Shown piece after piece: positions 19,237 through 27,288 of a stretch of 64,000 nt of DNA. The stretch is from the NCBI RefSeq assembly GCF_021173675.1, contig NZ_JAIHON010000021.1, forward strand, positions 62,001 through 126,000, written 5' to 3'. Every line of letters starts with the position of its first letter. The first letter of the stretch is position 1. The notes under the pieces were generated by a model. The model saw only the letters and a list, made by a program, of their open reading frames with translations. It ran no database searches and had not been told where the DNA came from. The stretch is from Streptomyces lincolnensis (lineage in GTDB: Bacteria; Actinomycetota; Actinomycetes; Streptomycetales; Streptomycetaceae). The position numbers and the translations under genes are program-made.

Positions 19237-20315
19237 GCAAGCCCGTCAAAGCCGCGCTCGGCGAACCCGCCGGCGTCGCCCCGTCCGACGCGGACGACGC
19301 GTTCCTGTCCGTACGCGATCTGCGCATCCACTTCAACACGGACGACGGCCTGGTCAAGTCCGTGGACGGCGTCAGTTTCGACGTACGGCGGGGCAAGACC
19401 CTCGGCATCGTCGGCGAGTCGGGTTCCGGCAAGTCCGTGACCTCGCTCGGCGTCATGGGCCTGCACCGCTCGGCCAACGCCAAGGTCTCCGGCGAGGTGT
19501 GGCTGGACGGCCAGGAGCTGATCGCCGCCGACCCCGACGAGGTACGACGGCTGCGCGGCCGCAAGATGGCGATGATCTTCCAGGACCCGCTGTCGGCGAT
19601 GCACCCGTACTACACGGTCGGCCAGCAGATCGTGGAGGCGTACCGCGTCCACCACGACGTCAGCAAGAAGGTGGCCAAGCAGCGGGCCGTCGAGATGCTG
19701 GACCGGGTCGGCATCCCGGAGCCGAACAAGCGGGTGGACGGCTATCCGCACGAGTTCTCCGGCGGTATGCGCCAGCGCGCGATGATCGCCATGGCGCTGG
19801 TGAACAACCCCGAACTGCTCATCGCGGACGAGCCGACCACCGCCCTGGACGTCACCGTGCAGGCGCAGATCCTCGACCTGATCCGGGATCTGCAGAAGGA
19901 GTTCGGCTCCGCGGTCATCATGATCACCCATGACCTGGGCGTCGTCGCCGAGATGGCCGACGACCTGCTGGTCATGTACGGCGGACGCTGTGTGGAGCGC
20001 GGCCCGGCCGAGTCGGTGTTCTCCGAGCCCCGCCACCCCTACACCTGGGGCCTGCTCGGCTCGATGCCGCGGCTGGACCGCGAGGAGACCGACCGGCTCA
20101 TCCCGATCAAGGGGTCCCCGCCCTCGCTGATCAACCTCCCCGAGGGCTGCGCCTTCAACCCGCGCTGCCCGTACGCCGACATCCCCAAGGACAACGTCAC
20201 CCGCACGGTCCGCCCCGAACTCACCGAGGTCGGCGGCCGGCACTGGGCCGCCTGTCACATGACGCAGGAGCAGCGGCAGCGGATCTGGACCGAAGAGATT
20301 GCGCCGAAGCTGTGA
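19233..20315 (+). CDS. Peptide ABC transporter ATP-binding protein (DppD/OppD type)
   Basis: A 360-residue ATPase. Walker A is GESGSGKS, the Q-loop IFQDPLSAMHP, the signature FSGGMRQR, Walker B LLIADEPTTALD and the H-loop ITHDLG. The C-terminal extension GCAFNPRCPYADIPKDNVTRTVRPEL has the cysteine-rich pattern seen in oligopeptide ATPases. The start overlaps the permease stop as GTGA at 19233, and the stop overlaps the partner ATPase start at 20312. It forms a heterodimer with the next protein to power peptide import at the inner membrane face. Confidence 0.95.
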   Translation: MSKPVKAALGEPAGVAPSDADDAFLSVRDLRIHFNTDDGLVKSVDGVSFDVRRGKTLGIVGESGSGKSVTSLGVMGLHRSANAKVSGEVWLDGQELIAADPDEVRRLRGRKMAMIFQDPLSAMHPYYTVGQQIVEAYRVHHDVSKKVAKQRAVEMLDRVGIPEPNKRVDGYPHEFSGGMRQRAMIAMALVNNPELLIADEPTTALDVTVQAQILDLIRDLQKEFGSAVIMITHDLGVVAEMADDLLVMYGGRCVERGPAESVFSEPRHPYTWGLLGSMPRLDREETDRLIPIKGSPPSLINLPEGCAFNPRCPYADIPKDNVTRTVRPELTEVGGRHWAACHMTQEQRQRIWTEEIAPKL

Positions 20316-21565
20316 GCGAGAACCCGAAGGACGCGGCAGTGACCACCCCTGCGCAGAGTGCCGGTGCTCAGCTCACCAAGGACGCCGGCCCCGGTGACGT
20401 CCTGCTGAAGGTGACCGGGCTCCAGAAACACTTCCCGATCCGAAAAGGCCTGCTCCAGCGGCAGGTCGGCGCGGTCCGTGCCGTCGACGGCCTCGACTTC
20501 GAGGTCAGGGCGGGGGAGACCCTCGGTGTCGTGGGCGAGTCCGGCTGCGGCAAGTCGACGATGGGCCGTCTGATCACCCGGCTGCTGGAACCGACCGCGG
20601 GCACGGTCGAGTTCCAGGGCAAGGACATCACGCACCTCGACGCGGGCGGGATGCGCCCGATGCGCCGCGACGTGCAGATGATCTTCCAGGACCCGTACTC
20701 CTCGCTGAACCCCCGGCACACCGTCGGCACGATCGTCGGTGCCCCCTTCCGGCTCCAGGGCGTCCAGCCCGAGGGCGGCGTGAAGAAGGAGGTGCAGCGG
20801 ATCCTGTCGGTGGTCGGCCTCAACCCCGAGCACTACAACCGCTATCCGCACGAGTTCTCCGGCGGCCAGCGCCAGCGCATCGGCATCGCCCGCGCGCTCG
20901 CGCTCAACCCCAAGCTGGTGGTGGCGGACGAGCCGGTCTCCGCGCTGGACGTGTCGATCCAGGCGCAGGTGGTGAACCTGCTGGACGACCTCCAGCAGGA
21001 ACTCGGCCTGACCTACGTGATCATCGCGCACGACCTCTCGGTCGTCCGGCACGTCTCGGACCGGATCGCGGTGATGTACCTGGGCAAGATCGTCGAGCTG
21101 GCCGACCGCGAGTCGCTGTACAAGGCGCCGATGCACCCGTACACCAAGGCGCTGATGTCGGCCGTGCCGATCCCGGACCCCAAGCGCCGGGGCGTCAAGA
21201 GCGAGCGGATCCTGCTCAAGGGCGACGTGCCCTCGCCGATCTCCCCGCCGAGCGGCTGCCGGTTCCACACCCGGTGCTGGAAGGCGACGGAGATCTGCAG
21301 GACCACCGAGCCGGCCCTCGTGGAGCTGAAGCCGGGCCAGCGCGTGGCCTGCCACCACCCCGAGAACTTCGAGGACCAGGCCCCGCAGGAGACGGTCCTG
21401 CTCTCGGCGGCCAAGGAGGCGGCGGAGCTGGTGCCGGAAGCCGTGCTGGAGGAGTCCGCGGAGACGTCGGCGGCGGTCGCGGCGGAGGTCTCCGAACCTC
21501 CCCAGGAGGTCTCCGATCCTCCCGAGGACGTCTCCGAGCCTCCCCGGGACACCGACGACAAGTAA
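20312..21565 (+). CDS. Peptide ABC transporter ATP-binding protein (DppF/OppF type) with acidic repeat tail
   Basis: A 417-residue ATPase with Walker A GESGCGKST, IFQDPYSSLNPRHTV, signature FSGGQRQR, Walker B VVADEPVSALD and IIAHDLS. The cysteine-rich motif GCRFHTRCWKATEICRTTEP follows. Beyond the normal end (about 350 residues) is a tail of about 65 residues ending in degenerate repeats of (E/D)VS(E/D)PP. Such acidic proline-rich tails are not part of the transport fold and are probably disordered. The start overlaps the upstream ATPase stop. A clear hairpin terminator follows at 21574. Confidence 0.94.
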   Translation: MSENPKDAAVTTPAQSAGAQLTKDAGPGDVLLKVTGLQKHFPIRKGLLQRQVGAVRAVDGLDFEVRAGETLGVVGESGCGKSTMGRLITRLLEPTAGTVEFQGKDITHLDAGGMRPMRRDVQMIFQDPYSSLNPRHTVGTIVGAPFRLQGVQPEGGVKKEVQRILSVVGLNPEHYNRYPHEFSGGQRQRIGIARALALNPKLVVADEPVSALDVSIQAQVVNLLDDLQQELGLTYVIIAHDLSVVRHVSDRIAVMYLGKIVELADRESLYKAPMHPYTKALMSAVPIPDPKRRGVKSERILLKGDVPSPISPPSGCRFHTRCWKATEICRTTEPALVELKPGQRVACHHPENFEDQAPQETVLLSAAKEAAELVPEAVLEESAETSAAVAAEVSEPPQEVSDPPEDVSEPPRDTDDK

Positions 21566-21573
21566 GCGAACCC

Positions 21574-21606
21574 GAGCCCCTGCCTTGCAATGTAAGGCAG
21601 GGGCTC
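21574..21606 (+). terminator. Hairpin terminator after the importer operon
   Basis: A 13-bp perfect stem, GAGCCCCTGCCTT (21574-21586) with AAGGCAGGGGCTC (21594-21606), and a 7-nt loop GCAATGT. There is no long U-run, as usual in Streptomyces. It lies 8 bp after the ATPase stop. Confidence 0.85.
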
Positions 21607-21628
21607 AGTGCTGGGTGAGAATGGCAGG

Positions 21629-22285
21629 GTGTTCCAGCAACTGTTCAGCCCCTCCGTCCAGCACACGCTCGACCTCGTCGGCATCTTCGTCTTCGCCATC
21701 TCCGGCGCGCTGCTGGCCGTCCGCAAGAACTTCGACGTCTTCGGCATCGCCGTCCTCGCCGAGGTCACCGCGCTGGGCGGAGGGCTGTTCCGCGACCTGG
21801 TCATCGGGGCGGTGCCGCCCGCCGCCTTCACCGACCTCGGCTACTTCGTCACCCCGCTGCTCGCCGCCCTCCTGGTCGTCTTCCTGCACCCGCAGGTCGA
21901 ACGCATCCAGGCCGGCGTGAACGTCTTCGACGCGGCGGGACTCGGCCTGTTCTGCGTCGCCGGGACGACGAAGGCGTACGAGTACGGACTCGGCCTGACC
22001 CAGTCGGTGACCCTCGGCCTCGCCACCGCCGTCGGCGGCGGTGTGCTGCGGGACGTGCTGGCCAACGAGGTGCCCTCGCTGCTGCGCTGGGACCGCGACC
22101 TGTACGCGGTCCCGGCGATCGTCGGCGCCACCATGGTCGCCCTGTGCATCCGCTACGGCGCCCTCACCCCGCTGACCAGCGCGCTCGCGGCGCTCACGGC
22201 CTTCGTGCTGCGGTTGCTCGCGATGCGGTTCCACTGGCGAGCTCCGCGGGCGTGGAACCGGCGCTCGACCGTGCGTGAGGAGTAG
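21629..22285 (+). CDS. TRIC/YicG-type (UPF0126) membrane protein
   Basis: A protein of about 218 residues with a tandem pair of the UPF0126 domain: FAISGALLAVRKNFDVFGIAVLAEVTALGGGLFRDLV and a second copy with GLATAVGGGVLRDVLANE. Six to seven membrane segments are visible. Bacterial homologues form trimeric cation (TRIC-like) channels; which ion it passes is not shown here. The GTG at 21629 (VFQQLFSPSVQH) is preferred. A GTG at 21608 lies at the foot of the terminator and lacks a ribosome site. The last 92 bp overlap the 3' end of the convergent hydrolase gene. Confidence 0.9.
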   Translation: MFQQLFSPSVQHTLDLVGIFVFAISGALLAVRKNFDVFGIAVLAEVTALGGGLFRDLVIGAVPPAAFTDLGYFVTPLLAALLVVFLHPQVERIQAGVNVFDAAGLGLFCVAGTTKAYEYGLGLTQSVTLGLATAVGGGVLRDVLANEVPSLLRWDRDLYAVPAIVGATMVALCIRYGALTPLTSALAALTAFVLRLLAMRFHWRAPRAWNRRSTVREE

Positions 22286-23423
22286 CGCCGGCCCGTCCGT
22301 GCAGCAGCCCCATCTCCTCGGTCAGCCACTGGAACGCCGGGACCACCTGCGGCCGCCACAGGGCCATGTTGTGGCCGCCCGCGCTCTTCGGGATGAAGAC
22401 GACGTGCACGGTCGTCGGAGCCTTCGCGATCTGTTCGAGGGCCGCGCCCGCCTCGTAGCCGTCGCCCGGCTGACCGGACTGGTAGAGCGCGATCGCGGGC
22501 GGGGTGCGGGCCTCGCGCAGCAGGACGTAGGGGTTGTTGGCGCGGCGCAGGGCGGGCGTCTCGGAGGCCAGGGAGTTGCGCTCGCCGATCGGGTCGTTGT
22601 AGCCGGACATGCTGACCGCGGCCCGGTAGCGGTCGGGGTGGGCGACGGCCAGCTTGGTCGCGCAGTGCCCGCCCGCCGAGTAGCCGGCCACCGCCCAGCC
22701 GGTCGGCGCGGGCTGGGCGCGGAAGTTGTCCATGACCATCTTCGGCACATCCACGCTGAGCCAGGTGTCGGCGTTCACCGTGCCGGTGATGTTGGCGCAG
22801 CCGGTGTCCACCCCGGCCAGCAGGTTCATGCGCGGGGCGACCAGGATGAACGGCGCCACCCGGCCCTCGCGCATCAGCGGCCGCAGCTGCTTGACCGCGT
22901 GCAGCGACCCGAACCAGGCCTTCGCCGAGCCCGGGTAGCCCGACAGCAGCTCCACCACCGGGAACCTGTGGTGCCGGTAGGCGGGCTCGTGGTACTGCGG
23001 CGGCAGCCAGACGTAGACCTCGGCGTTGACGCCCGAGACCCGGCCCTTGAGCTGGGTGATCCGCACCCCCTCGGACGCGGGCATCCCGGGCCCCCTGGCC
23101 TCGGCGAACCTCTGCTTGACCTTCGGCAGTCGCTCCAGGGCTATCCCGCCGGTGCCGTCGGCGCCCAGGTTGGCGGCGTGCTGCACATGGTCGCCCGTGC
23201 CGAGCAGGTCGGCCCAGTTGTCGTACAGGTTGTTCTGGTTGTTGACCAGGACGAAGACCAGGGCGACCGCCGTGCCCTGCGCGAACAGCAGCATCAGCCC
23301 ACGGCCGGCGGCCCGCACGATCCTCGGGCCCCGCAGGCGCGACCACAGCGCGAAGGGCAGCACCACGGCGACGAGCACCAGCGCGATCAGGGTGTAGAGG
23401 AACGAAGTCCCGGTGAGGCTCAT
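22194..23423 (-). CDS. Membrane-anchored alpha/beta hydrolase (esterase D/Fes-like)
   Basis: A 409-residue protein. The N-terminus has about three membrane segments (FLYTLIALVLVAVVLPFAL and GLMLLFAQGTAVALVFVLV visible), then an extracytoplasmic hydrolase domain. The nucleophile elbow is GYSAGG, and the likely catalytic histidine is in SAGGHNMALW. This fold includes esterase D, mycolyltransferase-like and enterochelin-esterase-like enzymes; the substrate is unknown. The ATG at 23423 has no good ribosome site. An in-frame GTG at 23474 is an alternative and is no better. Its 3' end (tail SSAGSTPAELASGTASR) overlaps the TRIC-like gene by 92 bp. Confidence 0.85.
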   Translation of the reverse strand: MSLTGTSFLYTLIALVLVAVVLPFALWSRLRGPRIVRAAGRGLMLLFAQGTAVALVFVLVNNQNNLYDNWADLLGTGDHVQHAANLGADGTGGIALERLPKVKQRFAEARGPGMPASEGVRITQLKGRVSGVNAEVYVWLPPQYHEPAYRHHRFPVVELLSGYPGSAKAWFGSLHAVKQLRPLMREGRVAPFILVAPRMNLLAGVDTGCANITGTVNADTWLSVDVPKMVMDNFRAQPAPTGWAVAGYSAGGHCATKLAVAHPDRYRAAVSMSGYNDPIGERNSLASETPALRRANNPYVLLREARTPPAIALYQSGQPGDGYEAGAALEQIAKAPTTVHVVFIPKSAGGHNMALWRPQVVPAFQWLTEEMGLLHGRAGATPHARSSAGSTPAELASGTASRATAARRP

Positions 23424-23548
23424 GTCCCTAAGGAGGGACACAGGGGGCTCCGGGTTTACGGACGAGAGGGGCACTTACCGAGAAATTTCCCGCTCCTCAC
23501 CCAAAAGCAAAGCTACCGCTTAGTAATGTGATGTTGTACCGTTCACCC

Positions 23549-24427
23549 ATGCCAGAAGCAGCTACCGTGCGCGCCACCATCGGCGACAGCGAGTTCGACC
23601 GGGACACCGCGGTCGTCCGCCGTGAGCCCGGGGTCTACGACATCGACCTCTCCGCGGGCTGGACCATCATCAGTGCCGTCAACGGCGGCTACCTGCTGGC
23701 CGTGCTCGGCCGCGCCCTCGCCGACGCCCTGCCGCACGCCGACCCGTTCACGATCTCGGCGCACTACCTCACCGCCTCCCGGCCGGGCCCCGCGGTCGTG
23801 CGCACCGACGTCGTCCGCACCGGCCGCACCCTCTCCACCGGACAGGCCTCCCTCTTCCAGTACGACGACCAGGGCCGCGAGGTCGAACGCATCCGCGTCC
23901 TCGCCTCCTACGGCGACCTGGACTCGCTGCCGGACGACGTCCGTACGACGGCGAAGCCGCCCGCGATCCCGCCCATGGACCAGTGCTTCGGCCCCGAGGA
24001 CACTGCATCTGATGTCCGACTACCGTCGGGTGGTGCCCCGGTCGAGGGCAGCTCCGCGATCACCGACCGTCTGATGCTCAAGCTCGACCCCACCACCCTC
24101 GGCTGGGCCCTCGGCGCCCCCTCCGGCAAGGGTGAGATGCGCTCCTGGTTCGGCCTCGCCGACGGCCGCGACGCCGACCCCCTCTCGCTGCTCCTCGCGG
24201 TCGACGCGCTTCCGCCGACCGCCTTCGAGATCGGCCTGAAGGGCTGGGTGCCCACGGTCGAACTCACCGTCCACGTCCGCTGCCGCCCCGCTCCGGGCCC
24301 CCTCCGCGTCTCCATCACCACGCGCAACCTCGCCGGCGGCTTCCTGGAGGAGGACGCGGAGGTCTGGGACACGGAGGACCGTCTGGTGGCCCAGTCGAGG
24401 CAGCTCGCACGTGTGAGACTGGGCTGA
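23549..24427 (+). CDS. Acyl-CoA thioesterase family protein (double hot-dog)
   Basis: A 292-residue protein of the TesB-like thioesterase family. The N-terminal hot-dog half has WTIISAVNGGYLLAVLGRAL and FTISAHYLTASRPGPAVV; the C-terminal half has GEMRSWFGLADGRDADPLSLLLAVDALPPTAFEIG and GGFLEEDAEVWDTEDRLVAQSRQLA. It probably hydrolyses acyl-CoA in the cytoplasm. The ATG at 23549 is chosen for family fit; a GTG 21 bp upstream is in frame. The divergent spacer to the hydrolase is AT-richer than its surroundings and should carry both promoters. Confidence 0.88.
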   Translation: MPEAATVRATIGDSEFDRDTAVVRREPGVYDIDLSAGWTIISAVNGGYLLAVLGRALADALPHADPFTISAHYLTASRPGPAVVRTDVVRTGRTLSTGQASLFQYDDQGREVERIRVLASYGDLDSLPDDVRTTAKPPAIPPMDQCFGPEDTASDVRLPSGGAPVEGSSAITDRLMLKLDPTTLGWALGAPSGKGEMRSWFGLADGRDADPLSLLLAVDALPPTAFEIGLKGWVPTVELTVHVRCRPAPGPLRVSITTRNLAGGFLEEDAEVWDTEDRLVAQSRQLARVRLG

Positions 24428-24439
24428 GAAGAGCCACTC

Positions 24440-24460
24440 AGGGGCGCGGGGAACTGCGCG
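24440..24460. repeat. Dispersed intergenic repeat AGGGGCGCGGGG-type
   Basis: A 21-bp segment starting AGGGGCGCGGGGAACTGC is identical to 32676-32696, and its first 12 bp recur at 38688-38699. It belongs to the same repeat family as the elements at 32.5 and 38.6 kb. It lies in the gap before the broken WYL regulator gene. Confidence 0.7.
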
Positions 24461-24540
24461 ACCGGCCACGAGCGACCTGAAGCCGCGCGCGGACGGATGT
24501 GGCTGGTCGATAGGCGCACGTACAGCCATAGCCTGACCAT

Positions 24541-25421
24541 GTGAAGTCCGACCGTCTCCTGTCGATCCTCCTGCTCCTCCAGACCCGCGGCAGAGTCCCC
24601 GCCCGCGAACTCGCCGAGAGGCTGGAGGTGTCCGTCCGCACCATCTACCGGGACATCGAGGCCCTCTCCGCCACCGGCGTCCCGGTCTACGCCGAGCGCG
24701 GGCGACACGGCGGCATCGAACTGCTCGCGGGATTCCGTACGGACGTCACCGGCCTGACCGCCGACGAGTCCCGCGCCCTGTTCATCCTGGCCGCCGAGGG
24801 CGCACACGCCACCCTCGGCCTGGACGCCGCCCTGGGCTCGGCCCTGCGCAAGGTGATGGCCGCGCTCCCGGCCCCGCACCGCCCGGCCGCCGAGGTGACC
24901 TCGCGCCGCATCCTGGTCGACGCCACCCGCTGGAACGGCGGGCCCGCGAGGACCGTGGACCTGGACGTCCTCCAGGACGCCGTCTTCGCCGACCGGCGCC
25001 TCAGGCTCCGCTACCGGCACAGCGGCGAGCCGGAGACGAGGACGTACACCGTCGACCCCTACGGCCTCGTCTCCAAGGCCGGCGTCTGGTACGCCCGGGC
25101 GTCGACCTCGCGGACGCCTGGGAGACGCTGCGCCGCCAGGTCGAGGAACGCCCCGGCGGACTCGACGTCACCGTCCGCGTCCGCCGCGACCGGCTCGACA
25201 TGTTCCTGCGCATGAACGCGGCGTACCTGGCCGAACTCCCCGAGGACGACGGCGACGACGGCACCGGCGCGTGGGTGACCGCGCGACTGTCGTACGGCTT
25301 CCTCCGCGAGACCCGCCAACTGCTGGCGTTCTCCGACCGCGTGGAGGTGATCTCGCCCCCGGAGGTGCGCGCGGAACTGGCCCGGGCGGCCCCCTCCGTC
25401 ACGGAGTTGTGCGCCTTTTAG
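24541..25421 (+). pseudogene. WYL/DeoR-type transcriptional regulator, broken by internal deletion and frameshift
   Basis: The N-terminal helix-turn-helix is intact (RLLSILLLLQTRGRVPARELAERLEVSVRTIYRDIEAL). A WYL-type domain follows, up to YGLVSKAGVWY at about 25092. From there the original frame turns into non-family sequence. The expected continuation (RPGVDLADAWETLRRQVEERPGG, then DMFLRMNAAYLAELPEDDG to the stop at 25421) is present in another frame. Compared with usual members (about 320 residues), roughly 25-30 codons after the WY of the WYL motif are absent and the frame is shifted. The two parts total about 292 residues. The GTG start may be leaderless (TAGCCT just upstream). The truncated product could still bind DNA but would lack most of the ligand domain. 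Confidence 0.85.
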
Positions 25422-25535
25422 ACGCGCTTTGCCGTGCGCACAGGTGAGGAACAGGCCGGTCCCAAAGAAGCCCTAAGGGGCGTTGGTTGAGTGCACGACC
25501 TCAGGTTCTCCTCATCCTCCTTGGAGCTGTTCCTC

Positions 25536-25904
25536 ATGAAGCGTGTGCGTCTCGTCCCCGCGGTGGCCCTGCTGGCGCTGGCACCCCTCGCCCTGGTGGC
25601 CTGCGGTTCGGGCGACTCCTCGTCGTCCCCGGACAGCGGCGGTTCCGGTCAGCAGCAGAACTGCCGGCAGCCGTCCGGGGTGCCGTCGGGTGCGCCGTCG
25701 GGCGCTCCCACCGGCACCGCGAGTGCCAAGCCGTCGGGTGCTCCTTCGGGTGCTCCGTCCGGTGCTCCCTCGGGCGCGCCGAGTGGTGCTCCCGGCGGTG
25801 GTCAGGGTGGCGGCCAGGGCGGCGGTCCCGGTGGTGGCTGCGGCGGTTCGGGTGGCGGCGCGGCCCCGAGTGGTGCTCCCACCCCGCAGGCGACCAAGAG
25901 CTGA
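25536..25904 (+). CDS. Small lipoprotein with PSGA repeats
   Basis: A 122-residue protein of unknown function. The signal peptide MKRVRLVPAVALLALAPLALVAC ends in lipobox LVAC (Cys 23). A Ser/Gly/Gln linker is followed by about ten PSGA or related units, then a Gly-rich (GGGQGGG) stretch and a second partial PSGA copy. The mature protein is probably extended and disordered outside the membrane. The ATG at 25536 follows GGAG by 9 nt. The repeat tract is a 12-bp-period DNA repeat and is likely to vary in copy number. Two further cysteines (QNC and GGGC) could pair. Confidence 0.8.
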   Translation: MKRVRLVPAVALLALAPLALVACGSGDSSSSPDSGGSGQQQNCRQPSGVPSGAPSGAPTGTASAKPSGAPSGAPSGAPSGAPSGAPGGGQGGGQGGGPGGGCGGSGGGAAPSGAPTPQATKS

Positions 25905-25919
25905 CCCCTTGGGTCCGGT

Positions 25920-26546
25920 TCAGTCCAGCCAGTGACGTCGGCCGATGCTGATCAGCCGCATCTGACGCTCCGCCACCTGTGCGACCCGCTCCCGCTCCTC
26001 CTCCGGGGCCTGGAGTGTCTCCAGGAACAGCGAGGCGGTGATCAGCATCTGGTCGACGTAGAGATTGGCGAGCATGAGCAGGTCGTCGTCGTTCCAGCCG
26101 GCCGACTCGGGGTCCTTGGCCAGCTCCGCCTTGACCTCCTCGCCGAACCGGGCCAGTTGGTCCCGTATCGCCTCCCGGACCGGCTCGACCCCGCCATGTC
26201 GTTCGCGGGCGATAAACCGGACATGTGCGGGGTACCCCTCCACATGGCGGGCGATCAACTCGATGGCGCGTGTGATGCGTTGGTTGCCGTTGTCCGCCGT
26301 GGACACCGTCGTCCGGATCATCGGGTGCAGGCTGCCCAGCGCCTCCTCGACCAGGGCCACGCCGAGATCCGCGATGGAGCGGAAGTGCCGGTAGAAGGCC
26401 GTCGGGGCGACGCCGACGGCACGCGTGACCTCGCGCAGGCCGAGGCTGCTCAGGCTCTGCCCCTCCAACAGTCCCAATGCCGCGTCCAGGAGCGACTGTC
26501 GGGTCTTCTGCTTCTGGGCCTGTCGGATGCCGAGGGTGTGACTCAT
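25920..26546 (-). CDS. TetR-family transcriptional regulator
   Basis: A 208-residue protein with an N-terminal TetR helix-turn-helix (TRQSLLDAALGLLEGQSLSSLGLREVTRAVGVAPTAFYRHFRSIADLG) and an all-helical ligand domain ending RQMRLISIGRRHWLD. The ligand is unknown. It diverges from two small membrane-protein genes, and the shared 145-bp spacer carries repeated ACAACTGT boxes, one immediately beside its own start. This suggests it represses itself and the small-protein genes. It lies 15 bp from the end of the convergent lipoprotein gene. Confidence 0.93.
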   Translation of the reverse strand: MSHTLGIRQAQKQKTRQSLLDAALGLLEGQSLSSLGLREVTRAVGVAPTAFYRHFRSIADLGVALVEEALGSLHPMIRTTVSTADNGNQRITRAIELIARHVEGYPAHVRFIARERHGGVEPVREAIRDQLARFGEEVKAELAKDPESAGWNDDDLLMLANLYVDQMLITASLFLETLQAPEEERERVAQVAERQMRLISIGRRHWLD

Positions 26547-26554
26547 GTCATCCA

Positions 26555-26639
26555 GTTAACAACTGTTCTCCGTAATTGAAAAGCCGTACGGCGCGCTAGA
26601 CTCTGGAGTCAGTGAACAACTGTAACTACAACTGTTCAC
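26555..26639. promoter_or_regulatory. Putative TetR operators with three ACAACTGT boxes
   Basis: GTTAACAACTGTTC at 26555-26568 lies 8 bp upstream of the tetR start. GTGAACA at 26612-26618 and TGTTCAC at 26633-26639 form a 7-bp inverted repeat around a 14-bp core. The octamer ACAACTGT occurs at 26559-26566, 26616-26623 and 26628-26635, the last two 12 bp apart. They lie between the divergent genes, as expected for an autoregulated TetR repressor. Confidence 0.7.
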
Positions 26640-26691
26640 CCAACCGTAACGAGAGTCATCTCGTCGCCATGTTCGGAGGGGGATCCGTCCC

Positions 26692-26859
26692 ATGCTGTTC
26701 CTCGTCGCCGCACTCATGCTGCTCGGCGTCGTCCTGGGCACCGTCGCCCACGCGCCGCTCACCTTCACCCTCGTCGCCGCCGCGGTCATCGCCGCCTGGC
26801 TCGGCATCTTCGCGATCCGCGAGCGCCACGGCCGCCGTCGCGGTCCGTCCACCAACTGA
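26692..26859 (+). CDS. Small membrane protein (55 residues)
   Basis: A 55-residue protein: MLFLVAALMLLGVVLGT, then HAPLTFTLVAAAVIAAWLGIFAI, with a basic tail RERHGRRRGPSTN. There are two hydrophobic segments and a positive-inside C-terminus. The ATG at 26692 has a strong GGAGGGGG at good spacing. It is the first gene downstream of the TetR operator region and is followed 52 bp later by another small membrane protein. Function is unknown. Its position suggests it is the main target of the TetR regulator. Confidence 0.75.
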   Translation: MLFLVAALMLLGVVLGTVAHAPLTFTLVAAAVIAAWLGIFAIRERHGRRRGPSTN

Positions 26860-26911
26860 CCGTCCGCCGTCCAGCTCGTCCCCCCTCGCGACTTCCAGGA
26901 GCTGATCCGTC

Positions 26912-27190
26912 ATGCAACTCACCGCCCCGGCCACCCGCCGCAACGCCCCCGCCAACCCCACCCGCGACGCCGACGGCATGGCCGTCGCCTCCTTCATCCT
27001 GGGCCTCCTGGGCCTCCTGGTCCTCAACATCTTCCTCGGCCCCGTCGCCATCGTCCTGGCCTCCGTCGCCCTCTGGCGCGGCACGGCCCGCAAGGGCCGT
27101 GCCTACCTGGGCCTGGGCCTGGGCGTCGCCGACCTGGTGGTCCTGGTGACGTTCATGCAGATGGACAGCACGGTGTCCTGGGGGCTCTAG
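26912..27190 (+). CDS. DUF4190-like small membrane protein
   Basis: A 92-residue protein. A polar N-terminus (APATRRNAPANPTRDADG) is followed by MAVASFILGLLGLLVLNIFLGPVAIVLASVALWRGTARKGRAYLGLGLGVADLVVLV, the two-helix DUF4190-like pattern with the conserved ASFILGLLG start and a basic loop. Function unknown. It probably shares a transcript with the preceding 55-residue protein under TetR control. The cysteine desulfurase gene begins about 100 bp downstream with its own -10-like sequence. Confidence 0.8.
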   Translation: MQLTAPATRRNAPANPTRDADGMAVASFILGLLGLLVLNIFLGPVAIVLASVALWRGTARKGRAYLGLGLGVADLVVLVTFMQMDSTVSWGL

Positions 27191-27288
27191 GGGCACCCAT
27201 GCCCGCACCCACGCCCGGTGCGGCCCGCCGGCCAAGGCGTACGGCGGCCGAAGCCGCTCCGTGGGCGGCCCGTAGAATCGGCGTCACC

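Noticed and set aside
21608..21628. Upstream GTG start for the TRIC-like protein
   Set aside because: It sits at the edge of the importer terminator without a ribosome site; the GTG at 21629 gives the family N-terminus.
25678..25800. Possible minisatellite unrelated to coding
   Set aside because: The period of 12 bp is in frame and encodes PSGA units of the lipoprotein, so coding explains it.
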